Origin: Roseovarius sp. | Lineage (GTDB): Bacteria; Pseudomonadota; Alphaproteobacteria; Rhodobacterales; Rhodobacteraceae | Direction: 5' to 3' | Length of the DNA stretch: 64,000 nucleotides | Assembly: GCA_027493545.1 (NCBI GenBank) | Contig: JAOSKR010000002.1 | Coordinates: forward strand, 248,001 to 312,000 | Shown here: positions 9,005 through 18,001 of the stretch, piece by piece | Numbering within the stretch: the stretch's first letter is position 1 | Layout of the letters: each line of letters opens with the position of its first letter | The notes under the pieces: generated by a model | Databases searched by the model: none | What the model was told of the DNA's origin: nothing | Seen by the model: the letters and a program-made list of their open reading frames with translations, nothing else | Position numbers and translations under genes: made by a program

Positions 9005-9433
9005 ATGACCCAGGCCAAGACGGGCGATACCGTCCGCATTCACTATACCGGAACGCTTTCGGACGGCTCGACCTTCGACAGCAGCGAGGGCCGCGAGCCG
9101 CTGGAATTCACCGTCGGTTCGGGGCAGATCATCCCCGGCCTCGATGCCGCCCTTCCCGGCATGGAGGTGGGCGAGAGGAAGACCGTCGAGGTGCCCGCCG
9201 ACGAGGCTTATGGCCAGCCCGACCCGGACGCCCGTCAGTCGGTGCCGCGGGCCGATGTTCCCGCCGACATCCCGCTCGATATCGGCACAAGGCTGCAGGT
9301 GCAGACCCCGCAGGGGCAGGCGATGCCGGTGACCGTGGCCGAGGTGACCGAAAGCGAGGTCATCCTCGACGCCAACCACCCGCTGGCGGGCCGGGACCTG
9401 ACCTTCGCCATCGAGCTGGTCTCGGTGGGCTGA
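9005..9433 (+). CDS. FKBP-type peptidyl-prolyl isomerase (SlyD-like)
   Basis: 142-residue cytoplasmic prolyl isomerase/chaperone. It starts with VRIHYTGTLSDGSTFDSS, the FKBP core, and has GQIIPGLDAALPGM, then an inserted-in-flap chaperone domain (EVPADEAYGQPDP through the LQVQTPQG segment) and returns to LTFAIELVSV, the SlyD architecture. The metal-binding His/Cys tail of E. coli SlyD is absent, so metallochaperone function is unlikely. The ATG at 9005 gives the normal SlyD-type start MTQAKTGDTV. It is monocistronic, with a candidate promoter about 75 bp upstream. Confidence 0.92.
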   Translation: MTQAKTGDTVRIHYTGTLSDGSTFDSSEGREPLEFTVGSGQIIPGLDAALPGMEVGERKTVEVPADEAYGQPDPDARQSVPRADVPADIPLDIGTRLQVQTPQGQAMPVTVAEVTESEVILDANHPLAGRDLTFAIELVSVG

Positions 9434-9552
9434 CGGCGTTTCGGGACGAACATCGCGGTGCGCGCGGGGCCCAGGGGCCTTGCGCGCGCCGGTTGCGTCT
9501 TTAGGCTTGCCGTGCGGGCCGTGCGTCGGGTGGCCCGGGCGGAGGCATGCGA

Positions 9553-10184
9553 ATGACCAGTCAGACCGAAAGCTGCTGCAGCGCATCCGCGAACTGCAGG
9601 ACGAGATCGAGGCGGACCTGCGCCGCCGGGCCGGGGAATTCCGCTATCGGCTGGAGGACGGCCGGGTGGTGTTCGAGGCCGGAATGCGCGCGCGTCACCG
9701 GGCGCTCAGGGTACGGCTTTCCACCTTCCTGCGGCGAACCAGGCCGGCGGTGGTGCTGAGCGCGCCGGTCATCTATGCGCTGATCCTGCCGCTGGTGCTG
9801 CTCGATGTTTTCGTCACGATCTACCAGCGCGTCTGTTTCCCCGTCTACGGGATCGAACGGGTGCGCCGGGCCGATTTCATCCGCATCGACCGCCATCACC
9901 TGGCCTATCTCAACGCCCTGCAGAAGCTCAATTGCGTCTATTGCGGCTATGCCAACGGGCTGATCGGCTATGTGCAGGAGGTCGCGGGCCGCACCGAGGC
10001 CTACTGGTGCCCGATCAAGCACGCCGCGCGCATCGGCGCGCATCACGCCTATTACGCGCAATTCGTCGACTATGGCGATGCCGAGGGGTTCGAGGACGGG
10101 CTTGCCGCCGCGCGCCGGCGGATCACGGCGCCGGGGTTGTCGGGGCACGGGGCGGAGCCGGGGAAAGCCGGCGATCCGGGATAG
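9553..10184 (+). CDS. Conserved hypothetical membrane protein with CxxC motif (apparent frameshift)
   Basis: About 210 residues. The N-terminal part is charged and helical (KLLQRIRELQDEIEADLRRR), then comes one strongly hydrophobic stretch (APVIYALILPLVLLDVFVTI), then a conserved domain with HHLAYLNALQKLNCVYCGYANG and, 20 residues on, YWCPIKHA. The three cysteines and nearby histidines could bind a metal. I do not know a function. The GGAGG at 9541-9545 points to ATG 9553, but that frame enters the conserved protein only if one base is added near the CC at 9566-9567. The C-terminal GHGAEPGKAGDPG tail runs into the repeat that follows. Confidence 0.7.
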
Positions 10185-10251
10185 GGGCGCGGCCCCTCTT
10201 GCCCCGGCGGGGCCGGGGCAATTCACCCCGGAGTACTTGCGAAAAGATGAG
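10183..10251 (+). repeat. Composite intergenic element, copy B
   Basis: Starts at the stop codon of the preceding + gene. An AGGGGC/GCCCCT hairpin and an 8-bp GCCCCGGC/GCCGGGGC hairpin (10201-10219) precede CCCCGGAGTACTTGC and AAAAGATGA. It has the same layout as copies A, C and E and could act as a terminator or 3' end for the upstream gene. Confidence 0.7.
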
Positions 10252-10267
10252 AGCCGGGCAGGGTGGC

Positions 10268-11257
10268 TCAGTCGAGCGCCAGAAGTACCGCGCCCCGGCG
10301 TCCCGGTGTCAGCACCGCGTCGTGCGCGGCGGCCGCGTCGGCCAGTGGCAGGATGCGGTCGATGGCGGGGCGGAGCGCGCCCTCGGCGAGCGCCGCGTGC
10401 AGCCGCGCGATGGCGGCGCGGCGGGCGGTGTCGGGCAGGATGTAGACCAGCGTGATGTCGAGCTTGAGCGCCTTGAAGAGGAAGGCGCCGAAGGGCAGCG
10501 CCGGGGTCATGTCCGCGGCCGAGCCATAGGCGGCAATGGTGCCCAAGGGCGCCATCACCTGCGCCAGAACGTTGGCGTTCCAACCGAATTCCACCTCGAT
10601 GGCGCGGTCGATGCCGGCGCCGCCGGTGGCTTCGAGGATCTTCGCGGCGAGGTCGGGGTCGGCATAGTCGAAGACATGATCGGCGCCGGCGGCGCGTACG
10701 CGGTCCGCCGCACCGGGCGAGGCGGTGGCGATCACCCGCGCCCCGCCCCAGCGGGCCAGTTGCACCGCATTGAAGCCCACCGCGCCGCCGCCGCCGGAGA
10801 CCAGCAGCGTCCGGCCCGCCACCTCGCCGCCGCCGAAGACGGTGTGCGCGGCGGTGAGGCCGGGGATGCCGAGCGTTGCGCCGGTCTCGTTCGGGACATC
10901 CTCGGGCAGCGGTTCGGCCTGGGCGGCGGGCAGGGCGATGAACTCGGCGGCGGTGCCGAAGGGGCGCTGCCACTGCCCGTTCCAGACCCAGACGCGCTGG
11001 CCCAGCCGCGCGGGCTCGACGCCCGCGCCCACCGCCTCGATCCGGCCGGCGCCGTCGGAATGGGGGATGATGCGGGGAAAGGGCGGTTTGGTGACCCCCG
11101 GCCGCGTCCCGGCGCGGGCCTTGGCGTCCGACGGGTTGACGCCGGAGTGGCTGAGCCGCACCAGCACCTCGCCCGGACCGGGGGCGGGGGTGTCGATCTC
11201 GCCCGAGTGCAGAACCTCGGCCGCGGGGCCGAAGCGGTCATACCAGATCGCGCGCAT
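10268..11257 (-). CDS. NADPH:quinone reductase-like zinc-independent oxidoreductase
   Basis: 329-residue MDR-superfamily protein of the quinone oxidoreductase branch. The N-terminal GroES-like domain contains HSGVNPSDAKAR and PHSDGAG but none of the zinc cysteines. The nucleotide fold has SGGGGAVGFNAVQLARWGGA. It probably reduces quinones or enones with NADPH in the cytoplasm. The ATG at 11257 lies just downstream of irr (2-bp gap), so it may be read with that regulator. The long proline/glutamate loop PALPFGAF near residue 240 is typical of the subgroup. It converges with the CxxC membrane-protein gene. Confidence 0.87.
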   Translation of the reverse strand: MRAIWYDRFGPAAEVLHSGEIDTPAPGPGEVLVRLSHSGVNPSDAKARAGTRPGVTKPPFPRIIPHSDGAGRIEAVGAGVEPARLGQRVWVWNGQWQRPFGTAAEFIALPAAQAEPLPEDVPNETGATLGIPGLTAAHTVFGGGEVAGRTLLVSGGGGAVGFNAVQLARWGGARVIATASPGAADRVRAAGADHVFDYADPDLAAKILEATGGAGIDRAIEVEFGWNANVLAQVMAPLGTIAAYGSAADMTPALPFGAFLFKALKLDITLVYILPDTARRAAIARLHAALAEGALRPAIDRILPLADAAAAHDAVLTPGRRGAVLLALD

Positions 11258-11259
11258 CT

Positions 11260-11685
11260 TCAGGCCGGTTTTCGGCGCAGGCGGATCACCACGTCGACGC
11301 TGGCGACCTCGGCGCCATCGGGCGGGCGTGGCAGGCCGGTGATCCGCAGCGCGTCGCCGGGCGCGTCCATCAGCCGCTCCTCGTCCTCCCAGTAGAAATG
11401 CGGGTGGTCGTGAGTGTTGGTGTCGAAATAGCTTTTCGAGCCGTGTACCGTCACCTCCTGCACGAGGCCGGCGTCGCAGAACGCCTTGAGGGTGTTGTAG
11501 ACGGTGGCCAGCGAGACCGGCTCTCCCGCCTTCTGGGCGGCGGCGAAGAGGCTTTCGGCGGTGACGTGGCGGTGGCGGCCGTCGCCGACCAGGATCGCGG
11601 CCAATGCCACGCGCTGGCGCGTCGGGCGCAGCCCGGCCCGGGCCAGCCACTGGGTGCCGCGTTCGATGCTCTCGGTGTCGGTCAT
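11260..11685 (-). CDS. irr: Fur-family transcriptional regulator Irr
   Basis: 141-residue Fur-family repressor. The winged-helix half carries LRPTRQRVALAAIL and LATVYNTLKAFCDAGL; the dimerization half has the HDHPHFYWED metal/heme site. The shape and the GRHRHVTAESL stretch match alphaproteobacterial Irr, which senses iron status through heme and controls iron and heme genes. ATG at 11685 (MTDTESIERG) matches known Irr starts better than the ATG at 11697. It is divergent from fabA across 168 bp, an order common in Rhodobacterales. No clear iron-control-element palindrome was found in that gap. Confidence 0.9.
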   Translation of the reverse strand: MTDTESIERGTQWLARAGLRPTRQRVALAAILVGDGRHRHVTAESLFAAAQKAGEPVSLATVYNTLKAFCDAGLVQEVTVHGSKSYFDTNTHDHPHFYWEDEERLMDAPGDALRITGLPRPPDGAEVASVDVVIRLRRKPA

Positions 11686-11853
11686 GTGAAACCCCATGGA
11701 TCACCGTCAATATAGGGGTTGGAGTTGGAGGAATTCAAACAAAAATCGGGTTTCCCGCCAAGTATCGGCGCGCCGCGACGGTCTTGCAAGGTGCTTTCCT
11801 GCGATGATAGAGGGACGCGAACACGCCACGCCAGACCGGAAGGGGTCCCCTGA

Positions 11854-12363
11854 ATGGCCGAATACCCGAGCAGCTTCGACCGAGAGGAACTCCTGCGCTG
11901 TGCCCGCGGCGAGCTGTTCGGACCCGGCAACGCCCAGCTGCCCGAGCCGCCGATGCTGATGGTCGACCGGATCACCGACATCTCGGGCGACCGTGGCGCG
12001 CACGGCAAGGGTCACGTGGTGGCCGAGTTCGACATCCACCCCGATCTGTGGTTCTTCGCCTGCCATTTTCCGGGCAATCCGATCATGCCGGGGTGCCTCG
12101 GGCTCGACGGGCTGTGGCAGCTCACCGGGTTCAACCTCGGCTGGCGCGGCTGGAAGGGGCGCGGCTATGCGCTGGGGGCGGGCGAGGTCAAGCTCACCGG
12201 GATGGTGCGGCCCGACCGCAAGCTGCTGACCTATTACGTCGATTTCACCAGGGCGGTGCAGACGCGAAGGCTGACAATGGGGGTTGCAGACGGCCGCGTC
12301 GAGGCCGATGGTGACATCATATACCAGGTCAGGGACCTGAAGGTCGCGCTTTCGGAAAGCTGA
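11854..12363 (+). CDS. fabA: 3-hydroxydecanoyl-[ACP] dehydratase/isomerase
   Basis: 169-residue hot-dog-fold dehydratase that also isomerizes trans-2- to cis-3-decenoyl-ACP, the branch point to unsaturated fatty acids. The active-site His is residue 71 in [11 protein letters not shown] and the Asp is residue 85 in LGLDGLWQ, matching H70/D84 of E. coli FabA. Length is standard. It is first in a fabA-fabB-fabI operon (gaps of 41 and 7 bp) and divergent from irr. The 5' gap is AT-rich with candidate promoter sequence around 11700-11740, but no specific operator could be named. Confidence 0.97.
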   Translation: MAEYPSSFDREELLRCARGELFGPGNAQLPEPPMLMVDRITDISGDRGAHGKGHVVAEFDIHPDLWFFACHFPGNPIMPGCLGLDGLWQLTGFNLGWRGWKGRGYALGAGEVKLTGMVRPDRKLLTYYVDFTRAVQTRRLTMGVADGRVEADGDIIYQVRDLKVALSES

Positions 12364-12404
12364 GAGCCGCAAGGCCGGGCGCAACGGGACAAGGGGGAGC
12401 GCAA

Positions 12405-13634
12405 ATGCGTCGCGTCGTCGTCACCGGGCTGGGGGTCGTTTCCAGCATCGGCACCACCGTGGCAGAGGTTCTGGCCGCGCTCAGGGGGGGCCGCTCGGGG
12501 ATTGTCGCGAGCGAGGAAATGGCCGAGCACGGATTTCGCAGCCGTGTCGCCGGGGCCATCGACATCGACCTGACAGACCAGGTGGACAAGCGCCTGCTGC
12601 GGTTCATGGGGCCGGGAGCGGCCTATGCCCATATCGCCATGTGCCAGGCCATCGCCGATGCCGGGCTCGAGGAGGGCGATGTCGTCAATCCGCGCACCGG
12701 GCTGGTGGCCGGTTCCGGCGGGCCGTCGACCAGCGCCATGCTGGCGGCGCACCAGACGGTGCTCAAGACCGGCGGCACCCGGCGCATCGGCCCCTTCGCG
12801 GTGCCCAAATGCATGTGCTCGACGGTCTCGGCCAATCTGGCGACGGCGCACCGGATCAAGGGCATCAACTATTCCATCACCTCGGCCTGCTCGACCTCGC
12901 TGCACTGCATCGGCAACGCCGCCGAGCAGATCATGATGGGCAAGCAGGACGTGATGTTCGCCGGCGGCGGCGAGGAACTGGACTGGACGCTGTCGTGCCT
13001 TTTCGACGCGATGGGGGCGATGTCGTCGAAGTTCAACGACACTCCCGAACGCGCCAGCCGCGCCTTCGATGCCGATCGCGACGGGTTCGTGATTTCCGGC
13101 GGCGGCGGCATCGTGGTGCTGGAGGATCTCGACCACGCGCTGGCGCGCGGGGCGAAAATCTATGCCGAGATCACCGGCTATGCCGCCACCTCGGACGGGC
13201 ACGACATGGTCGCGCCCTCGGGCGAGGGCGGCGAGCGGGCGATGCGCCTGGCGCTGGGGCAGCTGCCGGAGGGCCGCAAGGTGAGCTATATCAACGCTCA
13301 TGGCACCTCGACCCCGGTGGGCGACGTGGGCGAGGTCGAGGCGGTGCGCCGCATCTTCGGGGCCGGCAACGTGCCCCCGATCAGTTCGACCAAGTCGATG
13401 ACCGGGCACGCGCAGGGCGCGGCGGGCGCGCTCGAGACGATCTTCTGCCTGCTGGCGCTCGAGCACGATTTCATCATCCCCTCGATCAATGTCGAAACGC
13501 TCGATCCGGCCATCAATGCGGGCGAGATCGCCACCGAACGGGCCGACGATGCCGGGCTCGACACGGTGATGACCAATTCCTTCGGATTCGGCGGCACCAA
13601 CGGCTCGCTGCTGCTGAGCCGGTATCACGGGTAG
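12405..13634 (+). CDS. fabB: Beta-ketoacyl-ACP synthase I
   Basis: 409-residue condensing enzyme that elongates acyl-ACP with malonyl-ACP and is needed for elongation of cis-unsaturated intermediates. The Cys-His-His triad is visible: Cys162 in SACSTSLHCIG, His299 in NAHGTSTPVGD and His335 in SMTGHAQGAAGA; the C-terminal NSFGFGGTNGSLL is also typical. ATG at 12405 follows AAGGGGGAGC, a strong ribosome-binding site. It is the second gene of the fabA-fabB-fabI operon, the standard pairing for FabA-dependent unsaturated fatty-acid synthesis. Confidence 0.97.
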   Translation: MRRVVVTGLGVVSSIGTTVAEVLAALRGGRSGIVASEEMAEHGFRSRVAGAIDIDLTDQVDKRLLRFMGPGAAYAHIAMCQAIADAGLEEGDVVNPRTGLVAGSGGPSTSAMLAAHQTVLKTGGTRRIGPFAVPKCMCSTVSANLATAHRIKGINYSITSACSTSLHCIGNAAEQIMMGKQDVMFAGGGEELDWTLSCLFDAMGAMSSKFNDTPERASRAFDADRDGFVISGGGGIVVLEDLDHALARGAKIYAEITGYAATSDGHDMVAPSGEGGERAMRLALGQLPEGRKVSYINAHGTSTPVGDVGEVEAVRRIFGAGNVPPISSTKSMTGHAQGAAGALETIFCLLALEHDFIIPSINVETLDPAINAGEIATERADDAGLDTVMTNSFGFGGTNGSLLLSRYHG

Positions 13635-13641
13635 ATCGCGG

Positions 13642-14433
13642 ATGGACATGTCGATGAAGGGGATGCGGGGGCTGGTCATGGGTGTGGCCAACGACCGCTC
13701 GATCGCCTGGGGGATCGCCCGGGCCATGCATGCCGCCGGGGCGGAACTGGCGTTTTCCCATCAGGGCGAGGCGTTCGGCAAGCGGGTCGAGCCGCTGGCG
13801 GCATCGCTGGGGTCGGACATGCTGGTCGATGTCGACGTGACCGACGACGCCTCGCTCGACGCCGCCTTTGCCCGGCTGGGCGAGCGCTGGCCGACGATCG
13901 ACTTTCTGGTTCATGCCATCGCCTATTCCGACAAGTCCGAGCTGACCGGGCGGTTCCTGAACACCACCCGCGACAACTTCAAGCGCTCGCTCGACATCTC
14001 GTGTTATTCCTTCATCGAGGTCGCGCGGCGTGCCCATCCGCTGATGAGGGAAAAGGGCGGCACGCTCCTGACGCTGACCTATCAGGGCTCGAACCGGGTG
14101 GCGCCCAACTACAACGTGATGGGCGTGGCCAAGGCCGCGCTCGAGGCCGCGACGCGGTATCTGGCCAACGATCTCGGCCCCGACGGCATCCGCGTCAACG
14201 CCATCAGCCCGGGGCCGATGAAGACGCTCGCGGGCGCGGCCATCGGCGGCGCGCGGCGCACCTTCAAGCATACCGAGGCCAACGCGCCGCTGCGCGCGAA
14301 CGCCACGCTCGAGGCGATCGGCGGCACCGCCGTCTATCTGGCCTCGCCCGCGGGCGCCTGCACCACCGGCGAGATCATCCGCGTCGACGGCGGTTTTCAC
14401 GTGCTGGGGATGCCGCAGGCCGAAAACCTCTGA
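13642..14433 (+). CDS. fabI: Enoyl-[ACP] reductase (NADH)
   Basis: 263-residue short-chain-dehydrogenase-type enoyl-ACP reductase, the last step of each fatty-acid elongation cycle. The cofactor loop is GVANDRSIAWG; the catalytic pair is Tyr157 and Lys164 in the FabI-type Y-x6-K arrangement (YNVMGVAK), following a second Tyr in LTYQGS; ISPGPMKT and the C-terminal VDGGFH are present. Start chosen at ATG 13642; ATG 13648 is nearly as good. It is third in the fab operon, which is common in this group, where a second unlinked fabI also often occurs. Confidence 0.95.
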   Translation: MDMSMKGMRGLVMGVANDRSIAWGIARAMHAAGAELAFSHQGEAFGKRVEPLAASLGSDMLVDVDVTDDASLDAAFARLGERWPTIDFLVHAIAYSDKSELTGRFLNTTRDNFKRSLDISCYSFIEVARRAHPLMREKGGTLLTLTYQGSNRVAPNYNVMGVAKAALEAATRYLANDLGPDGIRVNAISPGPMKTLAGAAIGGARRTFKHTEANAPLRANATLEAIGGTAVYLASPAGACTTGEIIRVDGGFHVLGMPQAENL

Positions 14434-14505
14434 CCGCGGCCGCAATCCGGCCACGGGATTGCCGTGGTTTCGCCTGTCCGGAATGATATCCCGCAGGGAT
14501 GGACC

Positions 14506-14817
14506 ATGCCCGCAAAGCACAGGCGCAGGATCGCGAACGCGCCTTTGGTGCCCGCGCCGCCCCGCGCGCGCGGATGGGCACGGCTCGCCTATGCGGCGCT
14601 GGTGGCGCTGTTTCTGTTCGCGGCCTGGCAGGATCGGGCGCTGGCCCCGCCGGTGCATGACGGCATGAAGGTGACGGCCGCGCGCGTGGTCTGGACGGTC
14701 GAGAACAGCGACAAGGCGCGCACCTGGGTCAGGGGCCTCCTGCACACCCCCTCGGGCACCAGCGCCAGGCCCCAGCACGACCCCGTCACCCGCTTTCTGC
14801 TGCAATTCGAACGCTGA
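14506..14817 (+). CDS. Small hypothetical membrane-anchored protein
   Basis: 103 codons from ATG 14506. A basic N-terminus (AKHRRRIAN) is followed by a proline/arginine segment and one transmembrane helix (LAYAALVALFLFAAW), then a periplasmic-type tail of about 60 residues. Codon third positions are strongly GC, as in neighbouring genes, and the frame has no competing long frame on either strand, which supports a real gene. I recognise no family. It could be read through from fabI, whose stop is 70 bp upstream. Confidence 0.5.
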   Translation: MPAKHRRRIANAPLVPAPPRARGWARLAYAALVALFLFAAWQDRALAPPVHDGMKVTAARVVWTVENSDKARTWVRGLLHTPSGTSARPQHDPVTRFLLQFER

Positions 14818-14862
14818 TCGGATCCGGCGCGCGGCCTGACCGGGCAGATCGTTGCCGGGCCC

Positions 14863-15804
14863 TCAGAACCACTGCCCCGGCTCCATCAGCCCCAGATCGA
14901 GCAACTGGCGGGAATGCCACTCGAACGGGGCCGAGTTGTGCCATCGGAAATCGTGGATGTCGAAGGTCGAACCGGGGTTGGCCTTGAGCGCCTTGGCGGT
15001 ACGGAACGACGCCACCGCCGCGGTCAGGTTGTTGTGCCACGGACAGGCATAGGTGTTGTATTCCTCGTCCGAGAAGGTGTGATCGGGGCGCAGCCTCAGC
15101 CCCGGCTTGGCCAGAAAGAGCGCGATCCGGTCGATCTTGCGGCGATCGGCGGGGACGTGTTCCTCGAAGCGCCAGCGCAGCCCGCCGAAGAAATCGAGCT
15201 GCCGCTCCCTGGGGTGGTTGTGGTTGTCGGGGTCAGGACGGGCCAGCGCGTAATAGCCCGAGCGGTCGAGATGGGCATCCTCGATCGATACCGCGTGCGG
15301 GTACCGGTCAAGATCGCCGGCATAGAGATCGACAACATAGGTCAGCATCGCCTCGCGCCGTTCCTCGCCGTGAAAGCGCAGCATCTCGCCGATGGTGCGG
15401 GTCTCGCAGAAGGGAAAGAACAGGTATTCGGCGTTGAAGCCGTAGTAGAACCACGTTCCCGGCGCCGCGGTGATGACCCGGTTCACGACCTGCGTGAAAC
15501 CGGCGTCTCGCGTGACATCGTGATCGACGCGGACCACCGCCGGGGTCACGTCCGGGGCCAGGGCGAAGGCCTGCGGCATGAAGGCGATGACGCGTTGAAA
15601 GCCCAGATCGAGATGATGGCGCAGGGTGCTGTCGATCTCGACGTCGTCCTCGACGAGGACCAGCGCCACCGGCCCCTCTGCCAGCGCCTCGCGCCCGCGC
15701 GACACGAGTGCGTCAAGGCCGGGATAGTGCATTTTCACCTCGAACTGCCCTCGATCCGTCCCGCGGTCCGCCCGCCGTGGAAAATCGGCCAATTCGGCAC
15801 GCAT
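14863..15804 (-). CDS. Glycosyltransferase-like conserved hypothetical protein
   Basis: About 313 residues. A Rossmann-like start is followed by VALVLVEDDVEIDST, whose EDD(V) resembles the DxD metal motif of family-2/92 glycosyltransferases, and by aromatic, conserved-looking segments (WFYYGFNAEYLFFPFC, the IDRIALF stretch, HDFRWHNSAPFEWH). No signal peptide or membrane span is seen. The start may be ATG 15804 or the ATG at 15732 (MHYPGLDAL), which removes an arginine-rich leader. The gene is convergent with the fab side and divergent from miaB. Assignment as a glycosyltransferase is inference from the DxD-like site only. Confidence 0.6.
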   Translation of the reverse strand: MRAELADFPRRADRGTDRGQFEVKMHYPGLDALVSRGREALAEGPVALVLVEDDVEIDSTLRHHLDLGFQRVIAFMPQAFALAPDVTPAVVRVDHDVTRDAGFTQVVNRVITAAPGTWFYYGFNAEYLFFPFCETRTIGEMLRFHGEERREAMLTYVVDLYAGDLDRYPHAVSIEDAHLDRSGYYALARPDPDNHNHPRERQLDFFGGLRWRFEEHVPADRRKIDRIALFLAKPGLRLRPDHTFSDEEYNTYACPWHNNLTAAVASFRTAKALKANPGSTFDIHDFRWHNSAPFEWHSRQLLDLGLMEPGQWF

Positions 15805-15875
15805 TGCAAGTGGCCCGGCCCTTGATGTAGTCAGTGCCCCTGATACCTGCGACGGGCAGGAGACGGGGGCGGATC

Positions 15876-17210
15876 ATGGCCGGACCAAAGAAACTCTACA
15901 TCAAGACCTATGGCTGCCAGATGAACGTCTATGACAGCGAGCGCATGGCCGAGGTCATGGGCGGCGCGGGCTATGTCGCCACGTCCAGGCCCGAGGATGC
16001 CGACATGATCTTGCTCAATACCTGTCACATCCGCGAAAAGGCGGCCGAAAAGGTCTATTCCGAACTGGGCCGGTTCCGGCCGCTGAAAGAGGCGCGCCCC
16101 GATCTCAAGGTCGGCGTCGCCGGCTGCGTGGCCCGGGCCGAGGGCGAGGAGATCATGCGCCGCGCCGGTGTGGTCGATCTGGTGGTGGGGCCGCAAAGCT
16201 ATCACCGCCTGCCCGAGATGGAGGCGCTGGTGCGCGCGGGCAAGCGCGCGCTCGACACCGAGTTTCCCGCCCGGGACAAGTTCGAGGCGCTGGCCGCGCG
16301 CCCCAAGGCCCGGCGCGGGCCGACGGCGTTCCTGACCGTGCAGGAGGGCTGTGACAAGTTCTGCGCCTTCTGCGTGGTGCCCTACACGCGCGGCGCCGAG
16401 GTCAGCCGCCCCGGTGCGCGGGTCCTTGCCGAGGCGCGCGACCTCGTCGAGCGCGGGGTGCGCGAGATCACGCTGCTGGGCCAGAACGTCAACGCCTATC
16501 ACGGCGCCGGCGAGGATGGCGGCGACTGGTCGCTGGCGCGCCTGATCGGCGCGCTGTCAGAGATCGACGGGCTGCGGCGCATCCGCTACACCACCTCGCA
16601 TCCCCGCGACATGCAGGACGACCTGATCGCCGCGCATGGCGCTTGCGACAAGCTGATGCCCTATCTGCACCTGCCGGTGCAGTCGGGCAGCGACCGCATC
16701 CTCAAGCGGATGAACCGCGGCCACGACGCCGAGAGCTATATCCGCCTGGTCGAGCGCATCCGCGCTGCCCGCCCCGACATATTGATGTCTGGCGATTTCA
16801 TCGTCGGGTTCCCCGGCGAGACCGAGGCGGATTTTCAGGCCACCCTCGATCTGGTCGGGGAGGTGGGCTACGGCTATGCCTATTCGTTCAAGTATTCGCC
16901 GCGCCCCGGCACCCCCGCGGCCGAGCGCGACCAGCTGGGCGAAGAGATCAAGTCGGAACGCCTGCAGCGGCTGCAGGCACTCCTGACCCGCCAGCAGCGC
17001 GCGGCGCAGGACGCCATGATCGGCCGTGAAGTGGGGGTTCTGGTCGAAAAGCCCGGCCGCTTCGCCGGGCAGATGGTGGGCAAGTCCGACCACCTGCACG
17101 CGGTTCACGTCAAGGACGCCTCGCTGCGTCCGGGTGATCTGGCCCGGGTCGAGATCGTCGAAAGCGGTGCGAATTCCCTTGCCGGCAGGACGATTGCACC
17201 CCTTTCCTGA
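15876..17210 (+). CDS. miaB: tRNA-2-methylthio-N6-dimethylallyladenosine synthase
   Basis: 444-residue radical-SAM methylthiotransferase that adds the 2-methylthio group to i6A37 of tRNAs reading UNN codons. The N-terminal UPF0004 domain supplies three cluster cysteines (YGCQMN, NTCHIR, AGCVA). The radical-SAM motif CxxxCxxC is at residues 159/163/166 ([13 protein letters not shown]). A TRAM domain forms the C-terminus (LVEKPGRF through [17 protein letters not shown]). ATG at 15876 gives the normal start [13 protein letters not shown]. No miaA is nearby. It appears to be transcribed alone. Confidence 0.97.
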   Translation: MAGPKKLYIKTYGCQMNVYDSERMAEVMGGAGYVATSRPEDADMILLNTCHIREKAAEKVYSELGRFRPLKEARPDLKVGVAGCVARAEGEEIMRRAGVVDLVVGPQSYHRLPEMEALVRAGKRALDTEFPARDKFEALAARPKARRGPTAFLTVQEGCDKFCAFCVVPYTRGAEVSRPGARVLAEARDLVERGVREITLLGQNVNAYHGAGEDGGDWSLARLIGALSEIDGLRRIRYTTSHPRDMQDDLIAAHGACDKLMPYLHLPVQSGSDRILKRMNRGHDAESYIRLVERIRAARPDILMSGDFIVGFPGETEADFQATLDLVGEVGYGYAYSFKYSPRPGTPAAERDQLGEEIKSERLQRLQALLTRQQRAAQDAMIGREVGVLVEKPGRFAGQMVGKSDHLHAVHVKDASLRPGDLARVEIVESGANSLAGRTIAPLS

Positions 17211-17412
17211 AGGCATGTTTCACCTCTGACGCGTAAGCCGTTGAGACCCGCCGATGATCGCGCGCGCGCCGAATACCGGCCGCTTCCGTGCCCCGATTGC
17301 CCAAAAAGGCTTCACAACCATTCGAAACTTGTTACACTCAAACGATAATTTCATCGGACTCGGATTCTCTGCTCGACCGGGTTCCATGGAGGTCAAGGAA
17401 AGGACAGTGGCT

Positions 17413-17991
17413 GTGACCGGATTTCTCTTGAGAACGGTCCGCGGAGTCCTTGGCGGGGTGGCTGCCGCCGTTATCGGTATCTCGATGACGGCAGACCCTG
17501 TCGAGGCGCAGGGCGGACAGCGCGTCATCGTCGGCGAACGCTACGTGCCGACGATCTGGGTCGATCCCGACGGATGCGAACACTGGGTGATGGATGACGG
17601 CCTCGAAGGCTACATGACCCCGAACGTGACGCGCCAGGGCATTCCGGTGTGCCGCCGGCAGAACATGTGCGGGGTGATGAGCACCGACACGCTCTTTCCC
17701 ACCGACAGCGCCCGACTCAGTGCCGAAGGCCGTGCGCGGCTGATGCAGTTCTTCGGTTCGGCAGAGGCGATTTCCTACACCATTATCGGTCACACCGACA
17801 GCCGGGCCTCGGACGAATACAATCTCGACCTGTCGCTCAGGCGTGCCAACGCGGTCGCCCAGGTCGCGGCGCAGACCGGCGCGCGCATCGCCGATGTGCG
17901 CGGTTACGGCGAACGCATGCCCAAGGCGCCCAACAATACGGCGGCCGGCATGCAGCAGAACCGCCGTGTCGAAATCCTGTGCTGGCGCTGA
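17413..17991 (+). CDS. OmpA-family protein with IWVDPxGC module
   Basis: Exported protein of about 192 residues. The signal peptide is hydrophobic (VRGVLGGVAAAVIGIS with cleavage near VEAQ). Then comes a module of about 32 residues, IWVDPDGCEHW with DDGLEGY and a closing GIPVC, followed by an OmpA-type peptidoglycan-binding domain: STDTLFPTDSARL, IIGHTDSRASDEYNL, SLRRANAV and QNRRVEI. It probably tethers the envelope to the murein. AAGGAAAGG at 17395-17403 favours GTG 17413; GTG 17407 and ATG 17386 are in frame. The same cysteine-pair module occurs in the lipoprotein encoded 10 bp downstream. Confidence 0.82.
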   Translation: MTGFLLRTVRGVLGGVAAAVIGISMTADPVEAQGGQRVIVGERYVPTIWVDPDGCEHWVMDDGLEGYMTPNVTRQGIPVCRRQNMCGVMSTDTLFPTDSARLSAEGRARLMQFFGSAEAISYTIIGHTDSRASDEYNLDLSLRRANAVAQVAAQTGARIADVRGYGERMPKAPNNTAAGMQQNRRVEILCWR

Positions 17992-18001
17992 GGGGAAAAT
18001 C

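Noticed and set aside
11686..11853. Named Irr or Fur box in the irr-fabA gap
   Set aside because: No palindrome good enough to call.
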